From Halomonas sp. BDJS001 (GTDB taxonomy: Bacteria; Pseudomonadota; Gammaproteobacteria; Pseudomonadales; Halomonadaceae), in contig NZ_CP110535.1 of the NCBI RefSeq assembly GCF_026104355.1, positions 2,480,001 through 2,544,000 of the forward strand: 64,000 bases of DNA. Reading direction: 5' to 3'. Both the position numbers and the translations under genes were made by a program. Position 1 is the stretch's first letter; each line of letters begins with the position of its first letter. Below are positions 17,551 to 27,605 of this stretch, piece after piece. Below the pieces are notes generated by a model, which was given only the letters and a program-made list of their open reading frames with translations, was not told the DNA's origin and ran no database searches.

Positions 17551-18756
17551 TTACGCCTCTCCCTGAGTATCAGTCTCGGTGCCCACATCCAAGTCCAGCG
17601 ACTTTGCTCCGCGGGGGTAGGCATCCGGGTAGCGACGTATATGGCGCTTTAATTGATCAAATTGACGCTGCAGTGCGGGGGTAACATCGGCATACACATC
17701 GCTGATCAGGCTTTCCAGTGGCGGCGATGAGCGCTTCTCTGCGCGCTTCATGGTTTCCAATACTTCACGACGCAGGGTCTCCTGCTGAGACGTCTCCTCC
17801 TCTTCGCTCCACCACTGCTTCTTCAACAGCCACTTTTGCAGCCGCAGCAGCGGGTCTTTGGCACGCCATACCTCCTCTTCATCTTTTGACCGGTAGCCAG
17901 AGGGGTCGTCAGAAGAGGAGTGCGCGGCAAGGCGGTAGCTCATGGCCTCAATCAATACCGGCTGATTTTGCTCAACGGCAATCTTGCGTGCCTGACGCGT
18001 CGCTTCATAGACCGCCAGGACATCGTTACCATCGACCCGAATGACGTGCATGTGGTAGCCAAAGGCACGCGGAGCGATACCGTCAGCAGCAAACTGCTCG
18101 ACGGCAGGCGTGGAAATGGCATAGCCATTGTTTCGGCAGAAGAAAATCACCGGCACCTGATGCACTGAGGCCATATTCAGCGCGGCGTGGAAGTCTCCCT
18201 CGGAGGCGGCGCCTTCACCAAAAAACGTTAACGTGCAGTGCCCGTTACCCGCCAATTTTTGACCGTAAGCGTAGCCCGTGGCCTGAGGAATCTGAGTCGC
18301 TAAGGGAGACGAGATGGTCATGTAGTGCAGCTTACGCGACCCATAGTGAATCGGCATTTGACGGCCTTTGCCGTAGTCCAGCTCGTTGCCGAACAGCTGG
18401 TTCATGAATTCGTCGATGGAGAAGCCGCGATACATCAAAGCGCCCTGCTCGCGGTACTGCGCCATAATCATATCAGCGTCATTGAGCGCAGCAGTGGCGC
18501 CCACTACCGCGGCTTCCTCCCCGGTACACTGCATATAGAAGCTCAACCGCCCCTGGCGCTGGGCAGCCATCATGCGTTCATCAAGAATCCGCGTGGCCAG
18601 CATTGCCTGATAGATACGCCGGGCGTGATCACGCTCAAGCGCGGGTTCATCGGCGCCGCTATGCAGCTCACCTTCCGGGTTAAGCAGGCTGAAGGTAGGA
18701 ATCGTAAATTCGTCGCCGGTCATGAACTCCGGCTGGTATACATACTGTGTCATCAT
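17551..18756 (-). CDS. bkdA1: Branched-chain 2-oxoacid dehydrogenase E1 subunit alpha
   Basis: A 401-residue E1alpha. The thiamine diphosphate motif is [15 protein letters not shown] (180-194) ending near NN (209-210). The flexible loop [14 protein letters not shown] (277-290) aligns by eye with the loop that carries the regulatory phosphoserines in the mitochondrial enzyme (S280 and S290 at equivalent places). It decarboxylates branched-chain 2-oxoacids and acylates the E2 lipoyl group. It is first in the operon; AAGGACAATA precedes tandem ATG codons. The 196 bp upstream show no clear promoter by eye. Confidence 0.93.
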   Translation of the reverse strand: MMTQYVYQPEFMTGDEFTIPTFSLLNPEGELHSGADEPALERDHARRIYQAMLATRILDERMMAAQRQGRLSFYMQCTGEEAAVVGATAALNDADMIMAQYREQGALMYRGFSIDEFMNQLFGNELDYGKGRQMPIHYGSRKLHYMTISSPLATQIPQATGYAYGQKLAGNGHCTLTFFGEGAASEGDFHAALNMASVHQVPVIFFCRNNGYAISTPAVEQFAADGIAPRAFGYHMHVIRVDGNDVLAVYEATRQARKIAVEQNQPVLIEAMSYRLAAHSSSDDPSGYRSKDEEEVWRAKDPLLRLQKWLLKKQWWSEEEETSQQETLRREVLETMKRAEKRSSPPLESLISDVYADVTPALQRQFDQLKRHIRRYPDAYPRGAKSLDLDVGTETDTQGEA

Positions 18757-18952
18757 TATTGTCCTTGTTTCACCCCTTTTGAGGGCAGTGTTGTTGGTAT
18801 TGACCGTTTATGCCAGTGGATTTATCTGCCATAGGCCAACGCAACATCTGGCGACCACAACACTCAGGACAATAACGCAGCGCAAGGAGTTTAGGGATGC
18901 TACTTAAGACGCAGAGAGGTTAAAACCCAGCAGTTTGTTTGAAACAAAAAGA

Positions 18953-19738
18953 TTAGGTATCAGAGATGCGCGCACGCAGTTGACGCTGCAGCACTTCGAA
19001 CAGGCTATCTACCGTTAGCGCCAGCAAGGCGATGGCCAGCGCCCCTTGAACCACATAGGCCATATTGCCGTTCACGATGCCGGAGATGATTGGGTCACCC
19101 AGGTTGCTAGCCCCCACGGTGGCGCCGAGCGCAGCGGTGGCAATATTAATGGTGACCGAAGTGCGAATGCCCGCCAAGATGACCGGTGCCGCCAGCGGTA
19201 GCTCGACTTGCCACAGAATTTGCGCTGGTTTCATGCCCATTGCGTGGGCAGCCGTTTTAATATCGCCTTCGACGCCCTGTAAACCCGCGAGGGTATTGCG
19301 CACGATAGGCAGTAGCCCGTAGAGCATTAAAGCGACAATAATCGGCAACGTACCAAACCCCAGTACGGGCACCGCCAGCGCCAGTACGGCTACCGGGGGA
19401 AACGTTTGTCCCAGGGATGCCAACTGGGCCACCAGAGGTAGAAAGTCACTGCCCCATTGGCGGGTAACGGCGATGCCCGCGGCGACTCCCACGATAATGG
19501 TTACCACCGCTGCGATCCCTACCACAAACAGATGTCGACCAAGCAGAACATATAGCTCAGCTCGGTCATAAATCACTTGTCGGGCATCGGGCTCCAGCCA
19601 GCGAAACAGGGGCTCGGCAGCCGACATAGCAACAACGCTAATCATTAGCAGCGCCCCCCATAACAGTGACCATAACCATTGCGGGGCTTGTTTGTGAGGC
19701 TGGGCGGCGTTTAGCGAGTTACTCACGCGGGTTTCCAT
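18953..19738 (-). CDS. yehW: Osmoprotectant ABC transporter permease, YehW-type
   Basis: Started at ATG 19738 (METRVSNSL) the protein has 261 residues with about six membrane segments and the binding-protein-dependent transport motif region DIKTAAHAMGMKPAQILWQVELPLAAPVILAGIR near 140-175. It is the second permease of an OsmF/YehZYXW-type importer. It overlaps the ATPase stop by 20 bp. A GTG at 19726 is an alternative start. Longer in-frame starts reach deep into the ATPase gene and are unlikely. Confidence 0.85.
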   Translation of the reverse strand: METRVSNSLNAAQPHKQAPQWLWSLLWGALLMISVVAMSAAEPLFRWLEPDARQVIYDRAELYVLLGRHLFVVGIAAVVTIIVGVAAGIAVTRQWGSDFLPLVAQLASLGQTFPPVAVLALAVPVLGFGTLPIIVALMLYGLLPIVRNTLAGLQGVEGDIKTAAHAMGMKPAQILWQVELPLAAPVILAGIRTSVTINIATAALGATVGASNLGDPIISGIVNGNMAYVVQGALAIALLALTVDSLFEVLQRQLRARISDT

Positions 19739-20680
19739 TATCCAGTTGGGCCTCCTTGATAATTCTCCGCAACGATAGCTCACCGACCGGCACATCATGC
19801 TGGTCGACAACGGTCAACCGGTCGCTATGATCACGCAGCATCATCGAGAGCGCCTGACGCAGCGAGAAAGTCCCGGGGATACGCGACTGCGCGGGTAAGG
19901 TAGGCCCCATGGAGGTCATATGATCTTTTACCCGGGTTAGCGCCGCCTGTTTAAGCCCCCTTTCCAACCCACCCAACAGCGACTCAACAAAAGGGTCGGC
20001 AGGGTTTTGTAATAGCGCCAAGGGAGAACCCTGTTGCACGATTCGACCTTCACGCATGACCACCAAGTGATCCGCCAGCTTAAGGGCTTCATCCATATCG
20101 TGGGTCACAAACAGTACGGTTTTGTGCAGCCGTGCCTGCAGCTTGGCCAGCTCATCCTGTAGCTTTTCACGGGTAATAGGGTCAAGCGCGCCAAAGGGTT
20201 CGTCCATCAAAAGAATATCCGGGTCTGCCGCCAGGGCACGCGCGACCCCCACCCGCTGCGCCTGCCCACCGGAAAGTTGATGGGGATATTTATGCCCAAA
20301 CTCATCAACCGGCAAACCGAGTAAGTGCATTAACTCAGCCACCCGTGACTGGACATCGGCTGCTGACCACTTCAATAACCGCGGCACCAGGCCAACATTG
20401 CGCGCCACCGTCCAGTGGGGAAATAGCCCGGTGTGCTGAATCACGTAGCCAATCCTGCGACGTAGCTTCACCGGATCGTACACATCTATCGCCTGCCCAT
20501 CGAGGATAATGTCCCCTTCGCTGTGCTCAATTAAGCGATTAATCATGCGCAGAGTGGTCGATTTACCACAGCCCGATGTTCCCACTAAGGCGCAGAATTT
20601 ACCCTTGGTACCCGAAGAGAAATGTCGTCCACAGCGGTTTCATCCCCAAACCGCTTGGATACGTGGGACAACTCGATCAT
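19719..20680 (-). pseudogene. yehX: Osmoprotectant ABC transporter ATPase, YehX-type, single-base frameshift near N-terminus
   Basis: The gene starts at ATG 20680 (MIELSHVSKRFGDETAVDDI) after GGAGGA and overlaps the YehY-type permease stop (ATGA). At about 20602-20608 the frame breaks: the first frame ends RVPRVNSAP then TAG, while the second frame reads GKFCALVGTSGCGKSTTLRMINRL (Walker A) and runs intact through LSGGQAQRVGVARALA, DILLMDEPFGALDP and two C-terminal CBS-like segments. One missing base (CCAAGGG for CCAAAGGG or CCAAGGGG) explains it; the restored protein has about 320 residues. Everything downstream looks intact, so a consensus error is likely. Confidence 0.87.
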
Positions 20681-21876
20681 CTTGTTCCTCCGGGGCGTAG
20701 CGCTTCTGCCAGGGCACCTAAGCCCGCATCTACCGCAAGCGCCAGCATTAAAATCGGTAGTGCGCCGAGTAGCACCATGTCCATGGCAGCTTGGCCCAAT
20801 CCTTGAAAAATGAAAGTACCCAGCCCCCCCGCACCAATCAAAGCCGCAACAGCAGTAAGCCCAATGGCCTGTACGGTGGTAATCCGCACCCCTTCCAAGA
20901 GCACCGGGAGCGCCAGCGGTAACCGCACTTGCCAAAACCGCTGTCCGGTGCGCATACCCATCCCCTTGGCGGCCTCTAACGTATCGGCGCTCACTTCTTC
21001 AAGCGCGATATAGGTATTGCGCACAATGGGCAGCAGACTGTAAGCAATCAGTGCGATTAAAGCTGGCGTTGTGCCAATACCACTCACACCAAGCTGACTC
21101 AACACGGGTACATTCGCGGCAAGCCAGGCTAATGGTGCTAGCAGTAGACCAAATAACGCCAAACTGGGAATGGTTTGAAGGAAATTGAGTACTGCAAAGG
21201 CACTCTTCTGCAGGCGGGCATAACGCCGCATCAGCATAGCGAGCGCTAACCCAAGAACGACACTGACACTGACAGCGATACCCACAAGCTTAATGTGCTG
21301 TACAACCGCACTGAGAAACTGTTGATCACGGGCTTTAAATTCTTGAACGAGGGCGAGTGTCTCTAACCCAAAAGCCGCGCATAGCCACCAGATCAGCGCG
21401 ACACCACACAGCAGCAGGGTGGGCCACATGCGGGTAAGCGTTAGCCGTAAGCGTAGTTCCACCAAGCACAGCAGGAGAACAAAAAGCACGACCCAATAGG
21501 CCGCACCTATGCCTAAACGTGCTTGAGGCATCTCCGGGTCAATGAGCAAATAACTGCTTGCCATCAATCCCACCGGCATTAGCGCCATTATCACGACCAC
21601 CGCTGCTAACAGCGCCCGGTAATGACGATGACTTGGCTGAGACGCGAGAATACCGATAAAGGAGAGCAGTAGCGTTACTAAAAGCGCACCGGGCCAACCG
21701 AACGCATCAAGCGCACCGTAATCCGTCCCTGCCACGATGCGATTGGGCGCCATGCTGACCACGTCAAGTAGCCAGAACGCGGCCAGCATCGTAAGGCTAA
21801 GCGTAATAAGCACAATGTTTGGGTGCCGCCCTTCCCAGCGAAGCCGCGGGGTGGGCAGTGCATCCATTAGAGACAT
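20677..21876 (-). CDS. yehY: Osmoprotectant ABC transporter permease, YehY-type
   Basis: A 399-residue permease. The N-terminal half (1-180) has five or so extra membrane helices; the C-terminal half (about 190-390) is a ProW-like permease with the coupling motif DTLEAAKGMGMRTGQRFWQVRLPLALPVLLEG. The long N-terminal extension is the feature that separates YehY from YehW. It lies 47 bp after the binding-protein gene and overlaps the ATPase start by four bases. Confidence 0.88.
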   Translation of the reverse strand: MSLMDALPTPRLRWEGRHPNIVLITLSLTMLAAFWLLDVVSMAPNRIVAGTDYGALDAFGWPGALLVTLLLSFIGILASQPSHRHYRALLAAVVVIMALMPVGLMASSYLLIDPEMPQARLGIGAAYWVVLFVLLLCLVELRLRLTLTRMWPTLLLCGVALIWWLCAAFGLETLALVQEFKARDQQFLSAVVQHIKLVGIAVSVSVVLGLALAMLMRRYARLQKSAFAVLNFLQTIPSLALFGLLLAPLAWLAANVPVLSQLGVSGIGTTPALIALIAYSLLPIVRNTYIALEEVSADTLEAAKGMGMRTGQRFWQVRLPLALPVLLEGVRITTVQAIGLTAVAALIGAGGLGTFIFQGLGQAAMDMVLLGALPILMLALAVDAGLGALAEALRPGGTR

Positions 21877-21923
21877 TAATTAGTTATTCCGAGCATTAGC
21901 ATTATTTATAGGAGTACCAGGTA

Positions 21924-22850
21924 TTAATTATTAAGCGTATCGAGGTAGTCACTGGCCACTTGAGAGGGGGACAACCCGTTAACGGCGACATCGGCATTGA
22001 GTGTTTGCAGCGTGACCAGATCCAGGGTGGTGAAAACGTCATTGAGCAGCGCTTCGATTTCTGGATAGGCGTCAAGTACGCTTTTACGTACCACTGGGGC
22101 AGGTTGATACACGGGCTGCACGCCCTTGGTGTCTTCCAATACCACCAGCCCCAGCGCCGTTAAGCCACCATCCGTGCCATACGTCATGGCGCCATTAACG
22201 CCGCTGGTCTGTTGGGCAGCAGCACGCATGGTGGCGGCGGTATTGCCCCCAGAGAGCACCAGCAGTTGATCATCACTTAACTCAAAACCGTAAGCTTCCT
22301 GGAACGCCGGGAGTGCTTGCTCAGACTCGACAAACTCAGCGCTGGCGGCGAATTTGAACTCTCCCCCATCTGCCAAATAGGCGGCGAGATCTTCTAGACT
22401 CACCAGCTCATTCTCCTCGGCGAGATCTTCGCGGACGCTCATTGCCCAGGTGTTATTGGCACTGGCAGGCTGCAGCCAAATCAGGCCCTGCTGCGCATCA
22501 CGTTCGCGTACGGTTTCATAAGCCTGATCTGCATTATTCCATACTGGGCTGTCGGTCATATCGAAAAAGAAAGCCCCATTACCGGTGTATTCTGGGTAAA
22601 GGTCAATTTCGCCTGCTTCTAAAGCGGTGCGTACGACGCTGGTGCCACCCAGCTGCAGTCGATTTTCAGTGGCAATATCGTTCCGTTCCAAGGTTTGAAT
22701 AATCAACTCACCCAGCACCGACCCTTCTGTGTCGATTTTGGATGAGACCACGACGGGATCATTGGCACTGGCCTGAGAAAATGCCGCAATGGATAGGACG
22801 CAAGCAGTGACCAGGGACTTAGCGGTGAAGGCATTCGCTGAAAAGCGCAT
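21924..22850 (-). CDS. osmF: Osmoprotectant-binding periplasmic protein, OsmF/YehZ-type
   Basis: A 308-residue protein with a Sec signal peptide (cleavage near ASA at residues 27-29) and the quaternary-ammonium-binding fold. The stretch VVSSKIDTEGSVLGELIIQT and IDLYPEYTGNGAFFF are closely similar to E. coli YehZ (OsmF). Members bind glycine betaine or related solutes with modest affinity and are induced by osmotic stress or stationary phase. It is the first gene of the osmF-yehY-yehX-yehW operon. Tandem repeats and a TATACT -10-like element lie upstream. Confidence 0.9.
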   Translation of the reverse strand: MRFSANAFTAKSLVTACVLSIAAFSQASANDPVVVSSKIDTEGSVLGELIIQTLERNDIATENRLQLGGTSVVRTALEAGEIDLYPEYTGNGAFFFDMTDSPVWNNADQAYETVRERDAQQGLIWLQPASANNTWAMSVREDLAEENELVSLEDLAAYLADGGEFKFAASAEFVESEQALPAFQEAYGFELSDDQLLVLSGGNTAATMRAAAQQTSGVNGAMTYGTDGGLTALGLVVLEDTKGVQPVYQPAPVVRKSVLDAYPEIEALLNDVFTTLDLVTLQTLNADVAVNGLSPSQVASDYLDTLNN

Positions 22851-22898
22851 CTTGGAGTTCCTTTTGAAGTAGGCTTTTTCACACTGAGGCTCTTAACC

Positions 22899-22943
22899 AG
22901 TATAAGAGCCATCAGCTTTTACACCATAAGAGCCATCAGCTTT
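22899..22943 (-). repeat. Tandem 18-bp repeats upstream of the osmF operon
   Basis: The 18-bp sequence ATAAGAGCCATCAGCTTT occurs at 22902-22919 and again identically at 22926-22943, a 24-bp period. The promoter-proximal copy overlaps a TATACT element (minus strand, 22899-22904) followed by GGTTAA, which resembles a sigma-S-type -10 region; no good -35 is present. GGCTCTTA at 22888-22895 pairs with TAAGAGCC in the first copy. The repeats could be activator sites; this is inference. Confidence 0.5.
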
Positions 22944-22972
22944 CAGAATATGCAAATCAGACCCTTCAACGT

Positions 22973-24406
22973 TTAGAGAGCCTCAAACACCCAGGACGTA
23001 CCTTCACGGGAGTCTTTAAGAATAATCCCTAGGTTCGCAAGTTCATCACGGATTGCGTCCGCCTGGGCGAAATCTTTGTTTGCCTTCGCCTCAATACGCT
23101 GAGCGATTTTCGTTTCGATCTCGCTCTCACTTAGCGGCATACTCTGCTGCTGAGTACCTTTTAAGAACGTTTGGGGCGATTGCTGGAGAAGACCCAAAAT
23201 AGACCCAAGCTGCTTTAACTCGCACGCCAGCTTAGCCGCTTCAATAGGCTGCTCCTGTTGTTTGGCGCGATTGACCTCCCGGGCCAGCTCAAACATCACC
23301 GCCAAAGCTTCAGGGGTATTGAAGTCATCGTCCATTACTTGGGTAAAGCGCTGACGATAAGTCGAGGCATCACCGCTTGTCTCACCCTTTTCTTCGCCCA
23401 GTTCAAGACCTTCCAGCGCTGTGTACAGGCGCGTTAGCGATTTACGCGCCTCGGTCAGTGAATCCACCGAGTAATTGATGGGGCTACGGTAGTGACTGGC
23501 CACCAGCAGAAAACGCACCACCTCTGGGTCGTGCTCGGCCAATACATCTCGGATGGTGAAGAAGTTGCCCAGGGATTTGGACATCTTCTCCTGGTTCACC
23601 CGCACGGCGCCAGCGTGCATCCAGGTATTGACGTAGGTTTTGCCTGTAGCCGCCTCGGATTGGGCAATCTCGTTTTCATGGTGCGGGAAGGTCAAATCTG
23701 GTCCACCACCATGAATATCGAAAGTGTCGCCCAGGCAGCAGGTCGACATTGCCGAGCACTCAATATGCCACCCCGGACGACCGTTGCCCCAGGGTGACGC
23801 CCAGTGCGCCTCCCCTGGTTTGGCGGCTTTCCAAAGCACAAAGTCGAGCGGATCCTCTTTATGAATATCCACATCTACCCGGCTGCCTGCACGCATATCG
23901 TCAAGCTGACGATTATTGAGCTTGCCGTAATCGGCAAATTTGCGCACCCGGTAGTAGACATCGCCATTATCAGCCGCGTAGGCAAAGCCTTTTTCAATCA
24001 GTGTTTCTATCATCGCCACAATATCGTCGATATGCCCCGTGGCACGGGGCTCATGACTGGGCGGTAAAACAAACAGGCGCTGTTCATCTTCGTGCATGGC
24101 GTCAATCATGCGCTCCGTCAGCGCAGAGATGCTTTCGCCGTTCTCATCGGCACGCTTGAGGATCTTGTCGTCGATATCGGTAATGTTGCGCACATAGTTA
24201 ACTTCGTAGCCGCGCTCTCGCAAGTAGCGGGTGATGACGTCAAAGGCGACCATGACCCGAGCATGCCCAAGGTGGCAGTAGTCATACACCGTCATGCCGC
24301 AGACATACATGCTCACTTTGCCCGCTTCCAGCGGAGTGAAAGGCTCTTTGCGACGCGTCAGCGTATTGTAAATATGCATATGGCTATCCATGTTGTTTCT
24401 GGGCAT
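22973..24406 (-). CDS. cysS: Cysteinyl-tRNA synthetase
   Basis: A 477-residue class I synthetase. The HIGH-type motif is in [16 protein letters not shown] (the Cys is a zinc ligand), further zinc-binding residues are near WHIECSAMS and [11 protein letters not shown], and the KMSKS motif is exact ([10 protein letters not shown]). The start chosen is ATG 24406, which overlaps the glnS stop (TAATG) and has AAGGG upstream; ATG codons at residues 6 and 10 are alternatives, and residue 10 ([14 protein letters not shown]) matches the usual family N-terminus best. Confidence 0.96.
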   Translation of the reverse strand: MPRNNMDSHMHIYNTLTRRKEPFTPLEAGKVSMYVCGMTVYDYCHLGHARVMVAFDVITRYLRERGYEVNYVRNITDIDDKILKRADENGESISALTERMIDAMHEDEQRLFVLPPSHEPRATGHIDDIVAMIETLIEKGFAYAADNGDVYYRVRKFADYGKLNNRQLDDMRAGSRVDVDIHKEDPLDFVLWKAAKPGEAHWASPWGNGRPGWHIECSAMSTCCLGDTFDIHGGGPDLTFPHHENEIAQSEAATGKTYVNTWMHAGAVRVNQEKMSKSLGNFFTIRDVLAEHDPEVVRFLLVASHYRSPINYSVDSLTEARKSLTRLYTALEGLELGEEKGETSGDASTYRQRFTQVMDDDFNTPEALAVMFELAREVNRAKQQEQPIEAAKLACELKQLGSILGLLQQSPQTFLKGTQQQSMPLSESEIETKIAQRIEAKANKDFAQADAIRDELANLGIILKDSREGTSWVFEAL

Positions 24407-26085
24407 TAGCCCTTCTGCTTGATTTTAGCCCAGCTGTCTTTTAAGCCTACGGTACGGTTAAACACCAAATGCTCTGGTGTGGAGTCATGGCGGTCAGCGC
24501 AGAAATAGCCGACACGTTCGAACTGGTAGCGTGACTCAGGCGCTGCCTCGGCAAGACTTGGCTCACCGATGGCCTGGCAAACGACCAAAGACTCCGGGTT
24601 CAGATGCTCAAGAAAGTCGACATCTTTATCCCGATCAGGCTGTTCAACGGTAAATAGGTTGTCGTAAAGACGCACTTCCATCGGCACACCGTGGGCAGCG
24701 CTAACCCAGTGAATAACACCCTTCACCTTACGTCCCTCGGGATTTTTACCCAGCGTATCGAAGTCGACCGAGCAGTGCAGTTCACTGATCTCACCGGCGG
24801 CGTCTTTGATCACTTCGTCACAGCGAATCACGTAGCTATTGCGCAGGCGTACTTCCTTGCCCGGCGCTAGGCGGAAGAACTTTTTAGGCGCATCTTCCAT
24901 AAAGTCGTCTTGGTCGATATACAGCTCGCGGCTGAACGGCACCTGACGCACCGCCATATCTTCACGGGCGGGGTGACCAGGGACTTCGTAGATCTCCTGG
25001 TGATCTTCCGGCACGTTGGTGAGCACGACTTTCAGCGGCTTTAACACACACATGGCGCGCGGGGCATTGTCTTCAAGATCTGAGCGAATGGCGTGGGTCA
25101 ACATAGCGATATCCACCAGGCCACCGTCGGCACGAGTCACGCCAATCATCTCGCAGAATTTACGAATTGACGCTGGCGTATAGCCACGGCGACGCATGCC
25201 GGAAATCGTCGGCATACGCGGATCGTCCCAGCCATCGACAATGTTTTCGTCAACCAGCAGTTTCAGTTTGCGCTTGGAGGTCAGGGTGTAATCGAGATTC
25301 AGCCGCGCGAACTCTATCTGGCGTGGTTTCGAGGGTACCGGCAAATTATTCAAGAACCACTCATACAAGGGGCGGTGATCTTCGAATTCCAGCGTGCAGA
25401 TTGAGTGGGTAATTCCCTCAATGGCGTCCGACTGACCGTGGGTAAAGTCGTAGGAGGGGTAGATTTTCCACTTATCGCCGGTTTGGTGGTGGCTGGCATG
25501 ACGAATGCGATAAATAATCGGGTCGCGTAGATTGATATTAGGCGAGGCCATATCAATTTTAGCGCGCACGACTTTTTCACTCTCGCCAAACTCACCTTTG
25601 CTCATACGCTCAAGCAGATCAAGGTTTTCATCGACGCTGCGTTCGCGGTAGGGGCTGGGTTTACCCGGTGCCGTTAGGGTGCCGCGATACTCCCGAATTT
25701 CGTCCGGTGAGAGATCATCGACATAAGCTTTGCCTTCACGCATCAAGTGCTGCGCCCAGGCGTAGAGCTGGTCGAAGTAGTCAGAGGCAAAACGCACCGG
25801 GCCTGCCCATTCAAAACCTAACCAACTGACATCCTCTTTGATCGCATCGATATAGGCCTGCTCTTCTTTAGCCGGGTTGGTGTCGTCAAAACGTAGATGA
25901 CACTCACCACCCATTTGCTCCGCCAGCCCGAAATTGAGACAGATCGACTTTGCATGGCCGATATGCAGGAAGCCATTGGGCTCCGGGGGGAAGCGCGTCA
26001 CGATTTTAGTGACCTGGCCGCCCTCGAGTTCGTCGCGTACTTGGTTGCGAATGAAGTTCGGCGCTGGGGTGGTCTCGTTGGTCAT
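24406..26085 (-). CDS. glnS: Glutaminyl-tRNA synthetase
   Basis: A 559-residue class I synthetase of the normal bacterial GlnRS size. [20 protein letters not shown] carries the HIGH motif near residues 32-51; [14 protein letters not shown] is the KMSKS equivalent near 270; [17 protein letters not shown] and the C-terminal anticodon-binding beta barrels follow. It charges tRNA-Gln. It is co-transcribed with cysS (one-base overlap) and divergent from ppiB. Confidence 0.97.
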   Translation of the reverse strand: MTNETTPAPNFIRNQVRDELEGGQVTKIVTRFPPEPNGFLHIGHAKSICLNFGLAEQMGGECHLRFDDTNPAKEEQAYIDAIKEDVSWLGFEWAGPVRFASDYFDQLYAWAQHLMREGKAYVDDLSPDEIREYRGTLTAPGKPSPYRERSVDENLDLLERMSKGEFGESEKVVRAKIDMASPNINLRDPIIYRIRHASHHQTGDKWKIYPSYDFTHGQSDAIEGITHSICTLEFEDHRPLYEWFLNNLPVPSKPRQIEFARLNLDYTLTSKRKLKLLVDENIVDGWDDPRMPTISGMRRRGYTPASIRKFCEMIGVTRADGGLVDIAMLTHAIRSDLEDNAPRAMCVLKPLKVVLTNVPEDHQEIYEVPGHPAREDMAVRQVPFSRELYIDQDDFMEDAPKKFFRLAPGKEVRLRNSYVIRCDEVIKDAAGEISELHCSVDFDTLGKNPEGRKVKGVIHWVSAAHGVPMEVRLYDNLFTVEQPDRDKDVDFLEHLNPESLVVCQAIGEPSLAEAAPESRYQFERVGYFCADRHDSTPEHLVFNRTVGLKDSWAKIKQKG

Positions 26086-26153
26086 GATGGTGTTGATAAC
26101 CTCGTGGTGGATGGCGTGCTGAGCCGTGAAGACATAGGATACCCCTATAGCCC

Positions 26154-26182
26154 TTCGCGGTGCAGGGCAAAACCGCTATTAT
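26154..26182 (+). promoter_or_regulatory. Possible ppiB promoter
   Basis: TTCGCG (26154-26159), 17-bp spacer, TATTAT (26177-26182). The -35 match is weak. Its -10 overlaps the -10 of the divergent glnS promoter, so the two may compete for polymerase. Confidence 0.35.
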
Positions 26183-26208
26183 AACGTGACGCCGATGCAC
26201 AGCGCCAA
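26178..26208 (-). promoter_or_regulatory. Predicted glnS promoter
   Basis: On the minus strand TTGGCG (26203-26208) lies 19 bp from a consensus -10 TATAAT (26178-26183), about 95 bp upstream of the glnS start. The -10 is perfect; the spacer is long. Confidence 0.5.
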
Positions 26209-26240
26209 GGCGAACGCCTTTATTGAACAGGAATTTATCT

Positions 26241-26741
26241 ATGATCGTATTACAGACGAACCATGGTGACATCACCATCGCCCTTAACCACGAAAAAGCA
26301 CCGATTAGCGCGGCGAATTTTGAGCAGTATGTGCGCGACGGCTTTTATGACGGCACCCTGTTCCACCGGGTAATTGACGGGTTTATGGTACAAGGGGGCG
26401 GTTTCGATAAAGATTTCGAGCAAAAGCCCACACGCGACCCCATCGACAACGAAGCCGATAACGGCTTGAAAAACACCATTGGCACCCTGGCCATGGCACG
26501 CACCCAGGATCCGCACTCGGCGACTGCCCAGTTCTTTATCAATGTGGGCGACAATAGCTTTTTGGATCACAGCGGTAAAAGCCTGCAAGGCTGGGGCTAT
26601 GCGGTGTTTGGCGAAGTCGTCGAGGGTATGGATGTGGTCAACGAGATTAAAAACGTAGCGACAACCCGCCGCGGCATGCATGCCGACGTGCCCGCGGAAG
26701 ATGTCATTATCGAGCGTGCGTACGTCAAAGACGCTGAATAA
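26241..26741 (+). CDS. ppiB: Cytoplasmic peptidyl-prolyl cis-trans isomerase B (cyclophilin)
   Basis: A 166-residue cyclophilin from ATG 26241 ([20 protein letters not shown]), the usual N-terminus without a signal peptide; ACAGGA lies upstream. Active-site features include [20 protein letters not shown] (catalytic Arg) and [11 protein letters not shown]. It speeds proline isomerisation in folding cytoplasmic proteins. lpxH follows after 13 bp in the same operon, an arrangement shared with Pseudomonas. Confidence 0.95.
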   Translation: MIVLQTNHGDITIALNHEKAPISAANFEQYVRDGFYDGTLFHRVIDGFMVQGGGFDKDFEQKPTRDPIDNEADNGLKNTIGTLAMARTQDPHSATAQFFINVGDNSFLDHSGKSLQGWGYAVFGEVVEGMDVVNEIKNVATTRRGMHADVPAEDVIIERAYVKDAE

Positions 26742-26754
26742 CACTGGGAGCCTT

Positions 26755-27528
26755 ATGCGCACACTGCTTGTTGCCGACCTCCATCTGAGTAGCGATACCC
26801 CCGAGATCAATCAGGGGTTTTACCGCTACTTAGAGCACACCGCTCCAGGCGCCGACGCGCTGTATATTCTTGGTGATCTTTTCGATGCCTGGATTGGCGA
26901 TGATCTTCTTGACGCCAATACGCATCCGCTTAGCGTGGTTGCTCATGACCTGATTCGCCGTTTGCGAAAACTTAGCAGCGACGGCACTGCGGTGTACCTC
27001 ATGCACGGCAACCGAGACTTTCTGCTGGGCGAGCGCTTTATAAACGCCTGCCAGGCATTTCTACTACCGGATATTGAGGAGGTGGAAATCCAAGGGGTGC
27101 CCGTTTTACTGCTCCATGGCGATAGTTTGTGTACCCAGGATGAAGCCTATATGGCTTTTCGCAAGCAGTCGCGGGATCCAGAGTGGCAGGCACAGATGCT
27201 GGCACTCCCTTTGGAACAGCGTGTAGCACTTGCCCAGAGCTTGCGTACGCAATCCGGCGAAGCCAATGCGAATAAAGCTGAAGCCATTATGGATGTGACG
27301 CCCCATGAAGTCATTGCGCTGATGGAGCGCCATGGATTGACCACCATGATTCACGGTCACACCCACCGCCCCAAAGTGCATGACTTAACAGTTGAAGACG
27401 TCCCGGCCAAACGCTATGTACTCGGCGATTGGGATGCCCAGCACGGCTGGGATATTATCATTGAGCGCGCCGACCATACGGCACCTCGACTACGTCAGTT
27501 CTCTTTGACGGAACCACCTGATTCCTAA
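26755..27528 (+). CDS. lpxH: UDP-2,3-diacylglucosamine diphosphatase (lipid A synthesis)
   Basis: A 257-residue metallophosphoesterase from ATG 26755 (MRTLLVADLHLSSDTPEI), GGGAG upstream. Metal-binding motifs occur in order: DLHL, GDLFDAWIGDD, HGNRDFLLG, LLHGDSLCTQD and IHGHTHRP. It hydrolyses UDP-2,3-diacylglucosamine to lipid X and UMP at the inner membrane, the fourth step of lipid A synthesis. A strong terminator follows. Confidence 0.95.
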   Translation: MRTLLVADLHLSSDTPEINQGFYRYLEHTAPGADALYILGDLFDAWIGDDLLDANTHPLSVVAHDLIRRLRKLSSDGTAVYLMHGNRDFLLGERFINACQAFLLPDIEEVEIQGVPVLLLHGDSLCTQDEAYMAFRKQSRDPEWQAQMLALPLEQRVALAQSLRTQSGEANANKAEAIMDVTPHEVIALMERHGLTTMIHGHTHRPKVHDLTVEDVPAKRYVLGDWDAQHGWDIIIERADHTAPRLRQFSLTEPPDS

Positions 27529-27545
27529 ACGCCGTTTACAGCTAT

Positions 27546-27574
27546 AAAAAAGCCGATCTCACGATCGGCTTTTT
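27546..27574. terminator. Bidirectional intrinsic terminator between lpxH and ppiD
   Basis: AGCCGATC (27551-27558), loop TCAC, GATCGGCT (27563-27570), flanked by an A run on the left and a T run on the right, so it can stop transcripts from both convergent genes. Confidence 0.9.
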
Positions 27575-27605
27575 ACTCTTGCTGTTAAATCGGGCTGAAG
27601 CGACC

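Noticed and set aside
16572..17624. Longer E1beta reading starting at 17624
   Set aside because: It would overlap bkdA1 by 74 bp and adds residues unlike the family; ATG 17549 has a good ribosome-binding site one base after the E1alpha stop.
18934..18948. Palindrome TTTGTTT-G-AAACAAA between the bkd and yehW genes
   Set aside because: AT-only 7-bp arms just past the yehW stop fit chance or a weak terminator; it does not match the PsrA or other fatty-acid regulator boxes I know in the right orientation.
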